Positions 30,237 to 39,159 of a stretch of 64,000 nt of DNA are shown here, in pieces. Both the position numbers and the translations under genes were made by a program. Under the pieces are notes generated by a model. It saw nothing but the letters and a program-made list of their open reading frames with translations, did no database searches and was not told where the DNA came from. The stretch is from Chromobacterium vaccinii (GTDB taxonomy: Bacteria; Pseudomonadota; Gammaproteobacteria; Burkholderiales; Chromobacteriaceae): the NCBI RefSeq assembly GCF_000971335.1, contig NZ_JZJL01000020.1:1-64000 (forward strand). The letters run 5' to 3'. Each line of letters starts with the position of its first letter. The first letter of the stretch is position 1.

Positions 30237-31889
30237 TTACTGGCCGAGCAAGGCGACCTGCGTCACCTTGTACACCACCATGATGACAGCCACCACCAGA
30301 TAGCCGCGCAACACGGCCATCCACATGCGGTTGCTGCGGGACAGCGCCATCGGCTTCAGCTGGGCCAGCGGCGGCATGCGCCAGGTTTGCATGTACAGCT
30401 TGCTCGGCTTGGCCTCTTCCGCCAGATCGGCGCCGGTTTCGGCATCGCGGCGCAGCTTGACGACATGCGCGGCGATCACCACGATGCCGCCGACGATGCC
30501 GCCGCCGACCAGCACGTTGACGATGGTCTGGCTGGAGATGTCCGGCCACAGCACCGAGGCGGTCAGGATCACCGACAAAAGCACCAGCACCGCCGCCACC
30601 AGGCCGGTGAACAGGTTGGTCCAACGGCCATTCACCCACGGACCCAGCACGTCCTTGTCATTGCACAGCAGCAGCAGGAATACCGAGGCGGACGGCAGCA
30701 GCACGCCGGCCAGCGTCTGCACCGCGTTGGTCAGCAGGCCCAGCGGCACGCCTGGAATCAGCACCAGCGCGGCGGCGCCGGCGATCAGCAGGAAATACAC
30801 CAGGTAGAAGGCGCGGGCGTCGGACGGCTTGCGGTGCAGCGAGTGCTTCATGTTCAGCACGTCGGCCAGCGCGTAAGCGGTGGACAGCGACACCGCGCTG
30901 GCGCCGATCAGGCTGGCGTCGATCAGCGCGACCGCGAACAGCACGCCTGCCAGGTGGCTGTGGTATTTGGAGAGGCCGGCGGCGACGGCGCCGGCGTCCT
31001 GGAAATTGCCGAATTCCGGCTTGCCGGCGAACAGCGCGGCCGACATGCCGATGATGGCGACGGCGCCGATCAGCACCAGCACGATGCCCAGCCACAGGTC
31101 GGCGCGCTCGTACTTGATGAAGCGCGGCGTGATGCGCTTGTCGATGACATAGCTCTGCTGGAAGAACAGCTGCCACGGCGCCACCGTGGTGCCGACGATG
31201 CCGATGATCAGCAGCATCACGTCGGACAGCTTGCCGCCGGCCGGCATGCCCGGCACGAACAGGTCATGGCCGATCTGCTCCATCGGCGGGTGCACCATCA
31301 TGAACACCGGCACCAAGAGCAGGCTGAACACCACCAGAATCATCGAGAAGCGCTCAAAGCGGCGGAAGTCGCCGGTACTGGCGGCCGCCATCACCAACAA
31401 GGCGGCGGCGACCACGCCCCACTCCTTGGGCAGGCCAAGATACTGCAGGCCCAGCGTGATGCCGATGAATTCGGTGACGATGGTCAGCGCGTTCAGCAGG
31501 AACAGGTCGATGGCGCTGAAGGCGCCCCAGAATTTGCCGAAGCGCTCCAGGATCAGACGGGCATGGCCGACGCCGGTGACGGCGCCCAGGCGCAGCACCA
31601 TTTCCTGGTTCACGTACAGCACCGGGATCAGCAGGATCAGCGTCCACAGCAGCGAGGTGCCGTAGTTCTGGCCAGCCTGGGCGTAGGTGCTGAAGGCGCC
31701 GGCGTCGTTGTCGCCGACCATCACGATCAGGCCGGGGCCCAGAATGGCCAGCAGCGTGCGCAGCCGCTGCCAGATGCCGTTGCGGGCCGCCACATCGCCG
31801 TGGCGAATGGTGCCGAAAGCGCCGCGGATGTCTCCGACGTGGGCGCTGTCGAGTACAGCTTCGTTCTTGACGTTATTCGTCATTGTCAT
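30237..31889 (-). CDS. NRAMP (SLC11) family divalent metal transporter, atypical
   Basis: 550 residues, about 11 membrane segments and a long hydrophilic N-terminus. It aligns to NRAMP in GPGLIVMVGDNDAGAFSTYA (segment 1) and IVGTTVAPWQLFFQQSYV (segment 6). The canonical metal-binding motifs DPGN and MPH are replaced (DNDAG; no Met or His in the second). This departs from MntH and recalls NRAMP-related magnesium transporters, where the Met is also lost; metal choice here is inference. I chose ATG 31889 (a second ATG is at 31883) over a start at 32000. It lies upstream of mgtC on the same strand. Confidence 0.85.
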   Translation of the reverse strand: MTMTNNVKNEAVLDSAHVGDIRGAFGTIRHGDVAARNGIWQRLRTLLAILGPGLIVMVGDNDAGAFSTYAQAGQNYGTSLLWTLILLIPVLYVNQEMVLRLGAVTGVGHARLILERFGKFWGAFSAIDLFLLNALTIVTEFIGITLGLQYLGLPKEWGVVAAALLVMAAASTGDFRRFERFSMILVVFSLLLVPVFMMVHPPMEQIGHDLFVPGMPAGGKLSDVMLLIIGIVGTTVAPWQLFFQQSYVIDKRITPRFIKYERADLWLGIVLVLIGAVAIIGMSAALFAGKPEFGNFQDAGAVAAGLSKYHSHLAGVLFAVALIDASLIGASAVSLSTAYALADVLNMKHSLHRKPSDARAFYLVYFLLIAGAAALVLIPGVPLGLLTNAVQTLAGVLLPSASVFLLLLCNDKDVLGPWVNGRWTNLFTGLVAAVLVLLSVILTASVLWPDISSQTIVNVLVGGGIVGGIVVIAAHVVKLRRDAETGADLAEEAKPSKLYMQTWRMPPLAQLKPMALSRSNRMWMAVLRGYLVVAVIMVVYKVTQVALLGQ

Positions 31890-32448
31890 CGTCTCCGAAC
31901 GGGCGGCGCAAGCGGGGACCGCCCGTCGTTTTTCAAGCAAACGAAGGCATGCGGGCATGAGCGCGGCTGCGCCGGCCGGGCGGACAAACGCCGGGCGCAC
32001 GCAAACGCGAAGATGCGCAAACCTGATTTAGGCGTCCGACAGGGTTCGGTACGCGGTCATCAGCAGTAACGGTATGGGGTAAGCGCGCGGCCGCGGCGGA
32101 GTGGCCGAGCCTGGGATGCGCACTGTCTAGCCTCGCGGCAGGACAGCGGCCAATGAAATGGTGACGATGCCTTTGCCGGTCAGCACGACCCGGTGGATAA
32201 CCAACTACTACTGCAACTTTCCAAGGCATCAGCCCCCAGTTATGAAAACGCCGCGATGGTAATCCTGGCGCGAAATAAACGTCAACACCCCTATGACAAT
32301 GCGGTTTTGCACCGCAACGCGGCCATCCGCAGCAATCTGCCACGACATGGCCGCGCATCGATTCCACGCGCGGCTTTACCTTCGCTCTCGCACTATAAGC
32401 GCAATAAAACGCCATAACGCTCAGGTAAATTTTTGTTAATGGATTGTG
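31890..32448 (-). other. 559-base gene-free region upstream of NRAMP-like gene
   Basis: No convincing gene. A minus-strand frame covers much of it (31933-32415) but has no homology signal and an odd composition. A possible structured element is closed by GATGCCTT (32166-32173) and AAGGCATC (32223-32230) around an inner CCGGTC/GACCCGG hairpin. The conserved cores of the M-box and yybP-ykoY riboswitches are not visible. The 32.2-32.45 kb part is AT-richer and may hold promoters for the transporter. Confidence 0.4.
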
Positions 32449-33345
32449 TTATTTATTTACAAAAGCCATCTTTTTGGCGCTGCCCAGCTTCAGCAGACCC
32501 TGCCCCAGCGCCACGCCCAGCAGGATCAAGCCGCCGCCCAGCCAGTGGTAGTGATGGATGGTTTCCCCCAGCAAGGCGCTGGCCAGCACCGCGGTGAACA
32601 GCGGCAACAGGTTCATGAAAATGGCGGTGCGCTCGCTGCCCAGCTTCTGGATGCCGCGCATCCACAGATAAGCCGCCAGCAGCGAAGAGCCGATGCCGGC
32701 GAACAGCACCAGGCCGATGCCCTTGGCCGGAATGGCCATGCTCTGCGCGGTCAGCGTCAGCGGCAACAGCAGCAATACCGCCAGGCTGGCCTGCAGATAC
32801 AGATTGAGCCAGGCGCCGAACGGCGGCGCCCAGCGCCGCAGCAGAATGCCGTACAGCGCATAGGACGCGGCGCCGGCCAGGATCAACGCGTCGCCGGTAT
32901 TCACGCCGTTGGCCAGCAGGCTCATCGGATCGCCCTTGCCCAGCAGGTAGACCACGCCTGACAACGACACCGCCACGCCCAGCCAGGCCAGGCCGCCCAC
33001 CTTCTGGCGGAATACCGCGGCGTTCAGCAACAGGCCCAGCAAGGGCACCAGCGCGGTGATCACGCCCATATTGGTGGCGCTGGTGCTGTGCGCCGCGTAA
33101 TAAGCCAGGCACTGGAACATCACCATGCCCAGCATCGCCAGCGCCAGCAGCTTGCCCAGCCAGGGCTTCAGCTCGCCGGCGCGGCGGCGCAAGACCGGCA
33201 GGCAGAACGGCGTCAGCACCAGCGCCGCCAACAGCCAGCGGTAAATGGAAATCGCAGCCGGGTCCAGCACCTGGGCGGCGGCCTTGGAAACAATGGTATT
33301 GGCGGCCCAGATCAGCACCGCCAGCAGGGGAAACAGCATGGCCAT
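32449..33345 (-). CDS. EamA-family (DMT) permease
   Basis: 298 residues, ten membrane segments in two EamA repeats (AVLIWAANTIVSKAAAQVLD early; AAYLWMRGIQKLGSERTAIF in the second). Such proteins export amino acids or other metabolites. The start at 33345 follows an AAGGAGG site; the longer frame to 33375 does not have one. It is divergent from an AraC-type regulator gene 96 bases away, which probably controls it. Confidence 0.86.
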   Translation of the reverse strand: MAMLFPLLAVLIWAANTIVSKAAAQVLDPAAISIYRWLLAALVLTPFCLPVLRRRAGELKPWLGKLLALAMLGMVMFQCLAYYAAHSTSATNMGVITALVPLLGLLLNAAVFRQKVGGLAWLGVAVSLSGVVYLLGKGDPMSLLANGVNTGDALILAGAASYALYGILLRRWAPPFGAWLNLYLQASLAVLLLLPLTLTAQSMAIPAKGIGLVLFAGIGSSLLAAYLWMRGIQKLGSERTAIFMNLLPLFTAVLASALLGETIHHYHWLGGGLILLGVALGQGLLKLGSAKKMAFVNK

Positions 33346-33441
33346 CACAGCCTCCTTCGACTTTACCCCATCCATTTTAGGTTCGTCCGTTATGGAGCAT
33401 ATAATTCAAAACGGACAAATCACTGGGGCAAACCGGACAAT

Positions 33442-34266
33442 ATGGACGTCGACAACCACGACGGCTACTTCGCCAGCGATCAGAGCCTGCTGGAGCCGGC
33501 GCCGCTGATATTCCGCTACCACCGTTTCACGCCGAAGAGCGAGTTCGCCCGCCATCGCCACCGCTGGGGCCAGCTCAGCCGCATCAATCTGGGCATGATG
33601 GAACTGCTGCTGGACGACAGGCGCGTGGTGGCCACCGCGCAATACTTGCTATGGACGCCGCCAGCCGAGCCGCACGCCGCCTACATCCACCAGGCGATGC
33701 ACTACACCTCGATCTACGTCGAAGACGGGGTGGCCGCGCAGTTGCCGCCCTCCACCTGCCTGCTGGAGCAGACGCCGCTGGTGCGGGCGCTGCTAGACGA
33801 TTTCAGCCAGCGCCAGATCACCGTGCCGGCCGAGCCATGGGACATCCGCCAGGCCGAGCTGCTGTGCCAGCGCATCCTGCGATCCGGCCGCGAAGCCAGC
33901 TACTTGCCCGACAGCCGGCAGCGCCTGCTGCAACCGATACTGGACGCGATCCGCCAGGATCCGGCCGACGCCACGCCGTTGAAGGCTTGGGCGGAACGCG
34001 TGTTCAGCACCGAGCGCACGCTGGCGCGGCTGTTCCAGCGCGAGCTGGGCATGAGCTTCGGCCAATGGCGCGGCCGGGCGCGCCTGCTGGAAGCGCTGTC
34101 GCGGCTGAAGCAGGGCGACAGCGTGCAGGACATCTCGGCGCGGCTGGGCTACGCCACGCCGTCGGCCTTCATCGCGATGTTCCAGAAACAACTGGGCGAC
34201 TCGCCGGAGCGCTACCGCCGCCAGTTGCTGGAAAGCGGCGGCTGGCCGGACGAATTCAACGCTTGA
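33442..34266 (+). CDS. AraC family transcriptional regulator
   Basis: 274 residues. An N-terminal cupin-like sensor domain ([17 protein letters not shown]) is followed by two helix-turn-helix motifs ([20 protein letters not shown] and [20 protein letters not shown]). Layout is that of regulators divergent from small efflux permeases, here the EamA gene. The 3' end overlaps the photolyase gene tail to tail by 11 bases. Confidence 0.9.
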   Translation: MDVDNHDGYFASDQSLLEPAPLIFRYHRFTPKSEFARHRHRWGQLSRINLGMMELLLDDRRVVATAQYLLWTPPAEPHAAYIHQAMHYTSIYVEDGVAAQLPPSTCLLEQTPLVRALLDDFSQRQITVPAEPWDIRQAELLCQRILRSGREASYLPDSRQRLLQPILDAIRQDPADATPLKAWAERVFSTERTLARLFQRELGMSFGQWRGRARLLEALSRLKQGDSVQDISARLGYATPSAFIAMFQKQLGDSPERYRRQLLESGGWPDEFNA

Positions 34267-35671
34267 ACAAGGCCAGCGCCAATTCGCGCTGAACCGCGTG
34301 GTCGACCGCCGGCCGCGGGTAGTCGCGCCCCAGCCGCACGCCGGCGTCCATCAACTGCTCCGGCCTGGCCAGCCACGGCGCGTGGATCAGCTTGTCCGGC
34401 AGCCGCGCCAGCTCCGGCACGTAGCGGCGGATGAAGCGGCCGTCCGGATCGAACTTCTCGCTCTGGCTGACCGGATTGAAAATGCGGAAGTAAGGCTGGG
34501 CGTCGCAGCCGGTGCTGGCCGCCCACTGCCAGCCGCCGTTGTTGGCCGCCAGATCGAAATCCAGCAGTTTCTCGGCGAAGTACTGCTCTCCCCAGCGCCA
34601 GTCGATCAGCAGATCCTTGACCAGGAAGCTGGCCGCCACCATCCGCAAGCGGTTGTGCATGTAGCCGCTGCGGTTCAGCTGGCGCATCGCCGCGTCCACC
34701 AGCGGATAGCCGGTGCGGCCCTCGCGCCAGGCATCGAACCATTCAGAGTCATTGGGGAAAGGCAGCGCGTCGTACTCCGGCTTGAACGCGTGCGCCACCA
34801 CGTCCGGCCGGTGCCACAGCACTTGCTGGTAGAAATCGCGCCAGATCAGCTCGCTCAGCCAGGTCATCGCTCCCTCGCCGCCGTCGTGCCAGGCATAGGC
34901 GGCCAACTGGCGGATGGAAATGGTGCCGAAGCGCAGATGGACGCTGAGATAGGACACGCCCTTGACGCCGGGAAAGTCGCGCTGCGTCTTGTAGCGCTCG
35001 ATGCGGCCGGCGAAATCGGCGAACAGCGCCTCGGCCCCGGCCGCGCCGGCCTTGACCGGCAACGAAGCCAGATCGCTGGGCATAAAACCGATATCGGCCA
35101 GGCTGGGCATGGGTTCCGCTTCGCGCGGCATCAGCGCGTCCAGATAGCGCCGCACGGGATAGGCCTGCAGGTGGAACGGCGTCAGTTTCTTCAGCCAGGC
35201 GTTCTTGTACGGCGTGAACACCGCGAACGGCTTGCCGGCGCCGGTCAGGACTTCGTCGGTCTCGAAAATCACCTGATCTTTGCTGTCATGGAAGGCGATG
35301 CCGCGCTCGGCCAGCCGCCGCGCCACCTCGGCGTCGCGCTCGCGGGCGGCCGGTTCGTAATCGCGGTTGCAGAACACCGCGTCGGCGCCCAGTTCCGCCG
35401 CCAGCTGCGGAATCTCGTCGACAGGTAGCCCATGGCGGACCAGCAGATCGCCGCCCAACGCGTTCAAATCCGCCTTCAAGGCCGCGACGCTTTGATGGAT
35501 GAAATCGACGCGGCGGTCATCGCGCGGCAGCGCGTCCAGAATGGCGGCGTCGAACACGAACACAGGCAGCACCGCCTCGCCATGCTTCAACGCGTGGTAG
35601 AAGGCGGCGTGGTCGTCCAGCCGCAGATCGCGGCGCAGCCAGACCAGCGCCGTCCGGTAGCGTTTGCTCAT
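34256..35671 (-). CDS. phrB: Deoxyribodipyrimidine photolyase
   Basis: 471 residues. The N-terminal Rossmann domain ([20 protein letters not shown]) binds the antenna cofactor. The FAD domain has [32 protein letters not shown] and the Trp-rich [17 protein letters not shown] segment. It repairs cyclobutane pyrimidine dimers using blue light. The ATG at 35671 overlaps the LysR gene stop (ATGA), so it is translated from the same transcript as that regulator. Confidence 0.95.
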   Translation of the reverse strand: MSKRYRTALVWLRRDLRLDDHAAFYHALKHGEAVLPVFVFDAAILDALPRDDRRVDFIHQSVAALKADLNALGGDLLVRHGLPVDEIPQLAAELGADAVFCNRDYEPAARERDAEVARRLAERGIAFHDSKDQVIFETDEVLTGAGKPFAVFTPYKNAWLKKLTPFHLQAYPVRRYLDALMPREAEPMPSLADIGFMPSDLASLPVKAGAAGAEALFADFAGRIERYKTQRDFPGVKGVSYLSVHLRFGTISIRQLAAYAWHDGGEGAMTWLSELIWRDFYQQVLWHRPDVVAHAFKPEYDALPFPNDSEWFDAWREGRTGYPLVDAAMRQLNRSGYMHNRLRMVAASFLVKDLLIDWRWGEQYFAEKLLDFDLAANNGGWQWAASTGCDAQPYFRIFNPVSQSEKFDPDGRFIRRYVPELARLPDKLIHAPWLARPEQLMDAGVRLGRDYPRPAVDHAVQRELALALFKR

Positions 35672-36615
35672 TGTCGCTCCCAATTCTTGGTCGACAGCAC
35701 CGATGGGGGCAGGCCGCTATCCCACAACGGCGTCTCGCCGCCCAGTTTTTCTTCGAGGAAATCGATGAAGGCGCGCGCCTTGGCCGGCAGCCGCCGCTGC
35801 GGCGACACCGCGTGGACGGCATGCGGCGGCAGCGGGTAGTCGGTCAGCACCGCCGCCAAACGGCCGGCGGCCAGGTCCGGCCCGACGATGAAGGTGGGCA
35901 TCTCGCAAATGCCCAGGCCGGCCAGCAGCGCGTCGCGCCGCGCCTCGCTGTTGTTGACCTGGTAATTGCCGCGCGGCTGCACGCGGATTTCGCCATCCGG
36001 CCCCAGAAAGGTCCAGTAGGCGCCGCCGCGGTAATAGGAGTAATGGATGCAGTTGTGCCGCGCCAGCTCGGCCGGATGCGCCGGCTCGCCGTGCGCGGCC
36101 AGATAGCCCGGCGACGCGCACACCACCACCCGGCAAGGCGCGAGGCGGCGCGCCACCATGCGGTTGTCCGGCAGATTGCCGATGCGCACCGCCAGGTCGT
36201 AGCCGCCCTCCACCAAGTCCACCATCCGGTCGTCCATCGCCATGTCCAGCTGGATGTCCGGATAGCGGCGCAGGAATTCCGCCGCCAGCGGCGACAGGTG
36301 CAGCCGGCCGAAAGCCATCGGCGCCGCCACCCGGAGCAGGCCCTGCGGCCTGCCCTGCAAACCGGCGGCCACCTCCTCCGCCTCGCTGGCCAGCGCCAGC
36401 GCGCCGCGGGCGCGGTCGTAATAACGCTCGCCGGCCTCGGTCAGGCTCAGGCTGCGCGTGGTCCGTTGCAGAAGGCGCACGTTCAGCCCGGCCTCCAGTT
36501 GCTGCACGCGCTTGCTGACCGCGGATTTGGTCAGCCCCAGCCGTTCGGCGGCGGCGGAGAAACTGCCGGCCTCGACCACGGCGACAAAGATCGGTATCGC
36601 GGCGAAATGCTCCAT
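35668..36615 (-). CDS. LysR family regulator
   Basis: 315 residues. Helix-turn-helix at residues ~16-38 ([20 protein letters not shown]), effector domain with [15 protein letters not shown] and a C-terminus typical of the CrgA-like group. ATG 36615 is preferred over GTG 36627. It reads away from a pair of YdcZ-type permease genes 121 bases off, a likely target, and is joined to phrB by an ATGA overlap. Confidence 0.9.
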   Translation of the reverse strand: MEHFAAIPIFVAVVEAGSFSAAAERLGLTKSAVSKRVQQLEAGLNVRLLQRTTRSLSLTEAGERYYDRARGALALASEAEEVAAGLQGRPQGLLRVAAPMAFGRLHLSPLAAEFLRRYPDIQLDMAMDDRMVDLVEGGYDLAVRIGNLPDNRMVARRLAPCRVVVCASPGYLAAHGEPAHPAELARHNCIHYSYYRGGAYWTFLGPDGEIRVQPRGNYQVNNSEARRDALLAGLGICEMPTFIVGPDLAAGRLAAVLTDYPLPPHAVHAVSPQRRLPAKARAFIDFLEEKLGGETPLWDSGLPPSVLSTKNWERQ

Positions 36616-36736
36616 TTTATTGTCCACTTTTCATCCGCAATAAGTTTCCAAAAATATGGATTATCAGTCAATAAGACACAATGTACAGTTCCGGCATCCG
36701 GCCTCGCCGCGTTCGTTCAAGACCTGAAGGATTTCC

Positions 36737-37207
36737 ATGCATACCCATCATTCCGCCGCCCAGCCGCTCACGGAGTACGGACTGAGCGCGCTGGCGCTGC
36801 TGGCCGGCGCGCTGCTCGCGCTGATGATCCATTGCAACAGCCGGCTCGCCGCTTACGGCAACCCGCTGACCGCGTCGTGGCTGGCTCACGCGATAGGCAT
36901 GCTGGCCGCCCTGCTGCTGTGGAAGGCGCTGCGCCAGACAAGGCCCCATGCCGGCCGGCCGCCCCGCTGGGCCTACTTGGGCGGCGTGCCCGGCGCCTTG
37001 ACGGTGGCGCTGGCCGCCATCGCCGTCAACAGCCCGCTGGCGCTGTCCGGCACCCTGGCGCTGGGCATGGTCGGACAAGTGCTGTTCGGCCTGCTGTCCG
37101 ACCGCTTCGGCCTGTTCGGCATGCCGCGCCGTCCGCTTCGCCTGAACGACGCCCTGGCGCTGCCGCTGGTGCTGTCCGGCTGCGCGATCCTGATTTTCGG
37201 AGCTTGA
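36737..37207 (+). CDS. YdcZ (DUF606) half-transporter 1
   Basis: 156 residues with five hydrophobic segments. The pattern MIHCNSRLAAYGNPLTASWL and SGTLALGMVGQVLFGLLSDR fits the DUF606/YdcZ branch of drug/metabolite transporters, which work as paired five-segment halves. The second half follows two bases after the stop. Confidence 0.8.
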   Translation: MHTHHSAAQPLTEYGLSALALLAGALLALMIHCNSRLAAYGNPLTASWLAHAIGMLAALLLWKALRQTRPHAGRPPRWAYLGGVPGALTVALAAIAVNSPLALSGTLALGMVGQVLFGLLSDRFGLFGMPRRPLRLNDALALPLVLSGCAILIFGA

Positions 37208-37209
37208 AC

Positions 37210-37662
37210 ATGTTGCTGTTCATGACCTTGGCCATCGTCAACGGGCTGTGCATAGGCGGCAGCCGCTCCCTCAACGGCAAGCTGGCGCAACACGACGGCG
37301 CCCTGGCCGCGTCGTTCTGGAACCATCTGGGCGGCTTTCTGTTTTTGAGCCTGTTGCTGGCCTGCGGCGCCGCGGCGCTACGTCTGCCGCTGAACGCGCC
37401 CTGGACCGCCTGGTGCGGCGGCCTCATCGGCGCGGCATTCGTCGCCCTCAATGGCTTCGCGCTGCCGCGGCTGGGCACGATGAAAACCGCGCTGCTGGTG
37501 ATCGCCGGCCAAATGGTGGCCGGCGTGCTGATCGACCGCCTGGCGGGAGGCGGCGGCAAGTCCGCGCTGGCTCAAGCGGCCGGCGTCGCGCTGATCACCG
37601 CCGGCCTCTATGTGTCCAGACGCGACCATGCCAAACCGGCGGCGGCGCGTGCGATGCCTTGA
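37210..37662 (+). CDS. YdcZ (DUF606) half-transporter 2
   Basis: 150 residues, five hydrophobic segments. IVNGLCIGGSRSLNGKLAQH and ALPRLGTMKTALLVIAGQMV match the same DUF606 repeat as the preceding gene. Together they should form a heterodimeric inner-membrane permease. The cargo is unknown. It converges with the ynfA-like gene. Confidence 0.8.
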   Translation: MLLFMTLAIVNGLCIGGSRSLNGKLAQHDGALAASFWNHLGGFLFLSLLLACGAAALRLPLNAPWTAWCGGLIGAAFVALNGFALPRLGTMKTALLVIAGQMVAGVLIDRLAGGGGKSALAQAAGVALITAGLYVSRRDHAKPAAARAMP

Positions 37663-37673
37663 TCCTTTGCCCC

Positions 37674-38015
37674 CTACCCGCGCGGCGCCAGCATGATCAC
37701 CGCCATGCCGGTCAGCGCCAACGCGCAGCCGATCGCGTCCCAGCGGTCCGGCCGCACGCCGTCCACCAGCCACAGCCAGCCTATCGCCACCGTCACGTAG
37801 ACGCCGCCGTAAGCGGCGTAAGTGCGGCCGGCCGCCGCCGGATGCAAGGTCAGCAGCCAGGCGAACAGCGCCAGCGACAACGCGGCCGGAACCAGCAGCC
37901 ACCAGGATTTCCCCTCGCGCAACACCAGCCACGGCAGATAACAGCCGACGATCTCGGCCAACGCGGTCAACACGAACAGGCCCGCCATGCGCGACAGGCC
38001 GGACAACCATTCCAT
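37674..38015 (-). CDS. YnfA family (UPF0060) membrane protein
   Basis: 113 residues, four membrane segments. [20 protein letters not shown] and the [20 protein letters not shown] block are characteristic. YnfA is a small-multidrug-resistance-type inner-membrane protein. It forms no visible operon. Confidence 0.92.
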   Translation of the reverse strand: MEWLSGLSRMAGLFVLTALAEIVGCYLPWLVLREGKSWWLLVPAALSLALFAWLLTLHPAAAGRTYAAYGGVYVTVAIGWLWLVDGVRPDRWDAIGCALALTGMAVIMLAPRG

Positions 38016-38136
38016 ACACCCTCTCCTGCATCCCGCGCCAGTCCTGGCGCTATGGATGTCATCTAAAATAACAATTTAACAATCAAATATAATTTAAATA
38101 TCATATAGAAATCAGCACCGCCTACAGGAGAAAACC

Positions 38137-38517
38137 ATGGCCCCATTCGCTATCTTAGGGCTCGATCACATCGTGTTGCGCGTCGCAGATCCCGCCCGCT
38201 CCGAGCGTTTCTATCTGGAAGCGCTGGGCTGCCGGGTGGTGAAGAGACAGGAAAAACTGGGATTGGTGCATCTGGACGCGGGCAGCGCGCTGATCGACCT
38301 GCTGCCCGGCGGCGAACCCGCCGGAAACAATGTCGACCACTTCTGCCTGCGGGTGGAGCCATTCGATGAAGACGCGATCCGCGCCCATCTGATCCAGCAG
38401 GGCATCGCCGTCGAGCCGGCCAAGCAGCGCTTCGGCGCCGAAGGCACCGGCCCGTCGATCTACCTGCGCGACCCGGACGGCAACGGCGTCGAGCTGAAAG
38501 GCCCGGCGGCGGCCTAA
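38137..38517 (+). CDS. VOC (glyoxalase/bleomycin-resistance-like) protein
   Basis: 126 residues with the two beta-alpha-beta-beta-beta units of the vicinal oxygen chelate fold: LDHIVLRVADPARSERFYLE at the start and IYLRDPDGNGVELKGP at the end. His in LDHI, His in VDHFC and Glu in VELK are candidate metal ligands. Substrate unknown. Confidence 0.85.
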   Translation: MAPFAILGLDHIVLRVADPARSERFYLEALGCRVVKRQEKLGLVHLDAGSALIDLLPGGEPAGNNVDHFCLRVEPFDEDAIRAHLIQQGIAVEPAKQRFGAEGTGPSIYLRDPDGNGVELKGPAAA

Positions 38518-38578
38518 GCGCCAAGGCCGCCGACGGGGGGCCTCGCAGAGCACGGCAAGGAAGCAACTCAAACACTAG

Positions 38579-38674
38579 AGCCGCTGATAACGCCCTGAGT
38601 CAAGGCGCGCCGACGCAGACAGTACACATGGTACGGCAAGAAGGCGCAACGCAGGATCAGGGCGCTATCAGCTG
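38579..38674. repeat. Dispersed structured repeat, copy 1
   Basis: Outer arms GCTGATAACGCCCTGA (38583-38598) and TCAGGGCGCTATCAGC (38657-38672) are complementary at 15 of 16 positions. The core 38601-38625 is identical to 63790-63814 in copy 2, and a small internal AGTAC/GTAC hairpin is shared. The right arm overlaps the nsrR stop codon. Confidence 0.8.
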
Positions 38675-39105
38675 CTCAGACGATGCAGACGGATGATGGC
38701 TTCGCCGGTTGGACTGGCCACGATGTCGCGCAGCGTATAGCCGTCCAGCGTCAGGAAAAAGGCCGCCAGCGCCTCGTCCAGCGCGCCTTTCAGCAAACAG
38801 CCGCGGCTCAGCGCGCACGGAGGTTCGGCGCAGTCTATCAACTGAGGCTTGCCTTCCAGCGTGCGCACCACCTCGCCCAACCGGTAGTGTTCGGGCTGCC
38901 GCGCCAACGCCATGCCCCCGCCCTTGCCCCGGGTGGTGGCCAGCCAGCCCTGCTGCGCCATGAAGTGCACCACCTTGACCAGGTGGTTGCGCGACACCTC
39001 GAACCGCTCGGCGATCTCCGGAATGGTGGCCAGCTGGCCGGGCTGCTGCCCGGTCAGGTACATCAGCACGCGCAGTCCTAGGTCGGTGAATCGGGTCAGT
39101 TGCAT
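38668..39105 (-). CDS. nsrR: Nitric-oxide-sensing repressor NsrR
   Basis: 145 residues, Rrf2 family. The winged helix at residues ~27-50 (TIPEIAERFEVSRNHLVKVV) is followed by Cys92, Cys97 and Cys103, the spacing of the NsrR iron-sulfur cluster. NO destroys the cluster and releases DNA. Its likely targets hmp and norB are both nearby with matching operators (40387, 40449, 47748). hmp begins on the same strand upstream, 54 bases between the genes, so hmp and nsrR may be cotranscribed and self-regulated. Confidence 0.95.
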   Translation of the reverse strand: MQLTRFTDLGLRVLMYLTGQQPGQLATIPEIAERFEVSRNHLVKVVHFMAQQGWLATTRGKGGGMALARQPEHYRLGEVVRTLEGKPQLIDCAEPPCALSRGCLLKGALDEALAAFFLTLDGYTLRDIVASPTGEAIIRLHRLSS

Positions 39106-39159
39106 GTCTATCTTCGGTGCGGGGAGTCGGCGGCAGCATACCGCGTCTGGCCGATGGCC

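Noticed and set aside
30387-32069. 560-codon plus-strand frame opposite the NRAMP-like gene
   Set aside because: Antisense shadow with Gln/His-rich composition.
31933-32415. 160-codon minus-strand frame in the NRAMP upstream region
   Set aside because: No motif, no good ribosome site, and composition rich in Arg, Pro and His; treated as part of an untranslated region.
31890-32448. M-box or yybP-ykoY riboswitch upstream of the metal transporter
   Set aside because: I looked for the conserved core sequences on the minus strand and did not see them.
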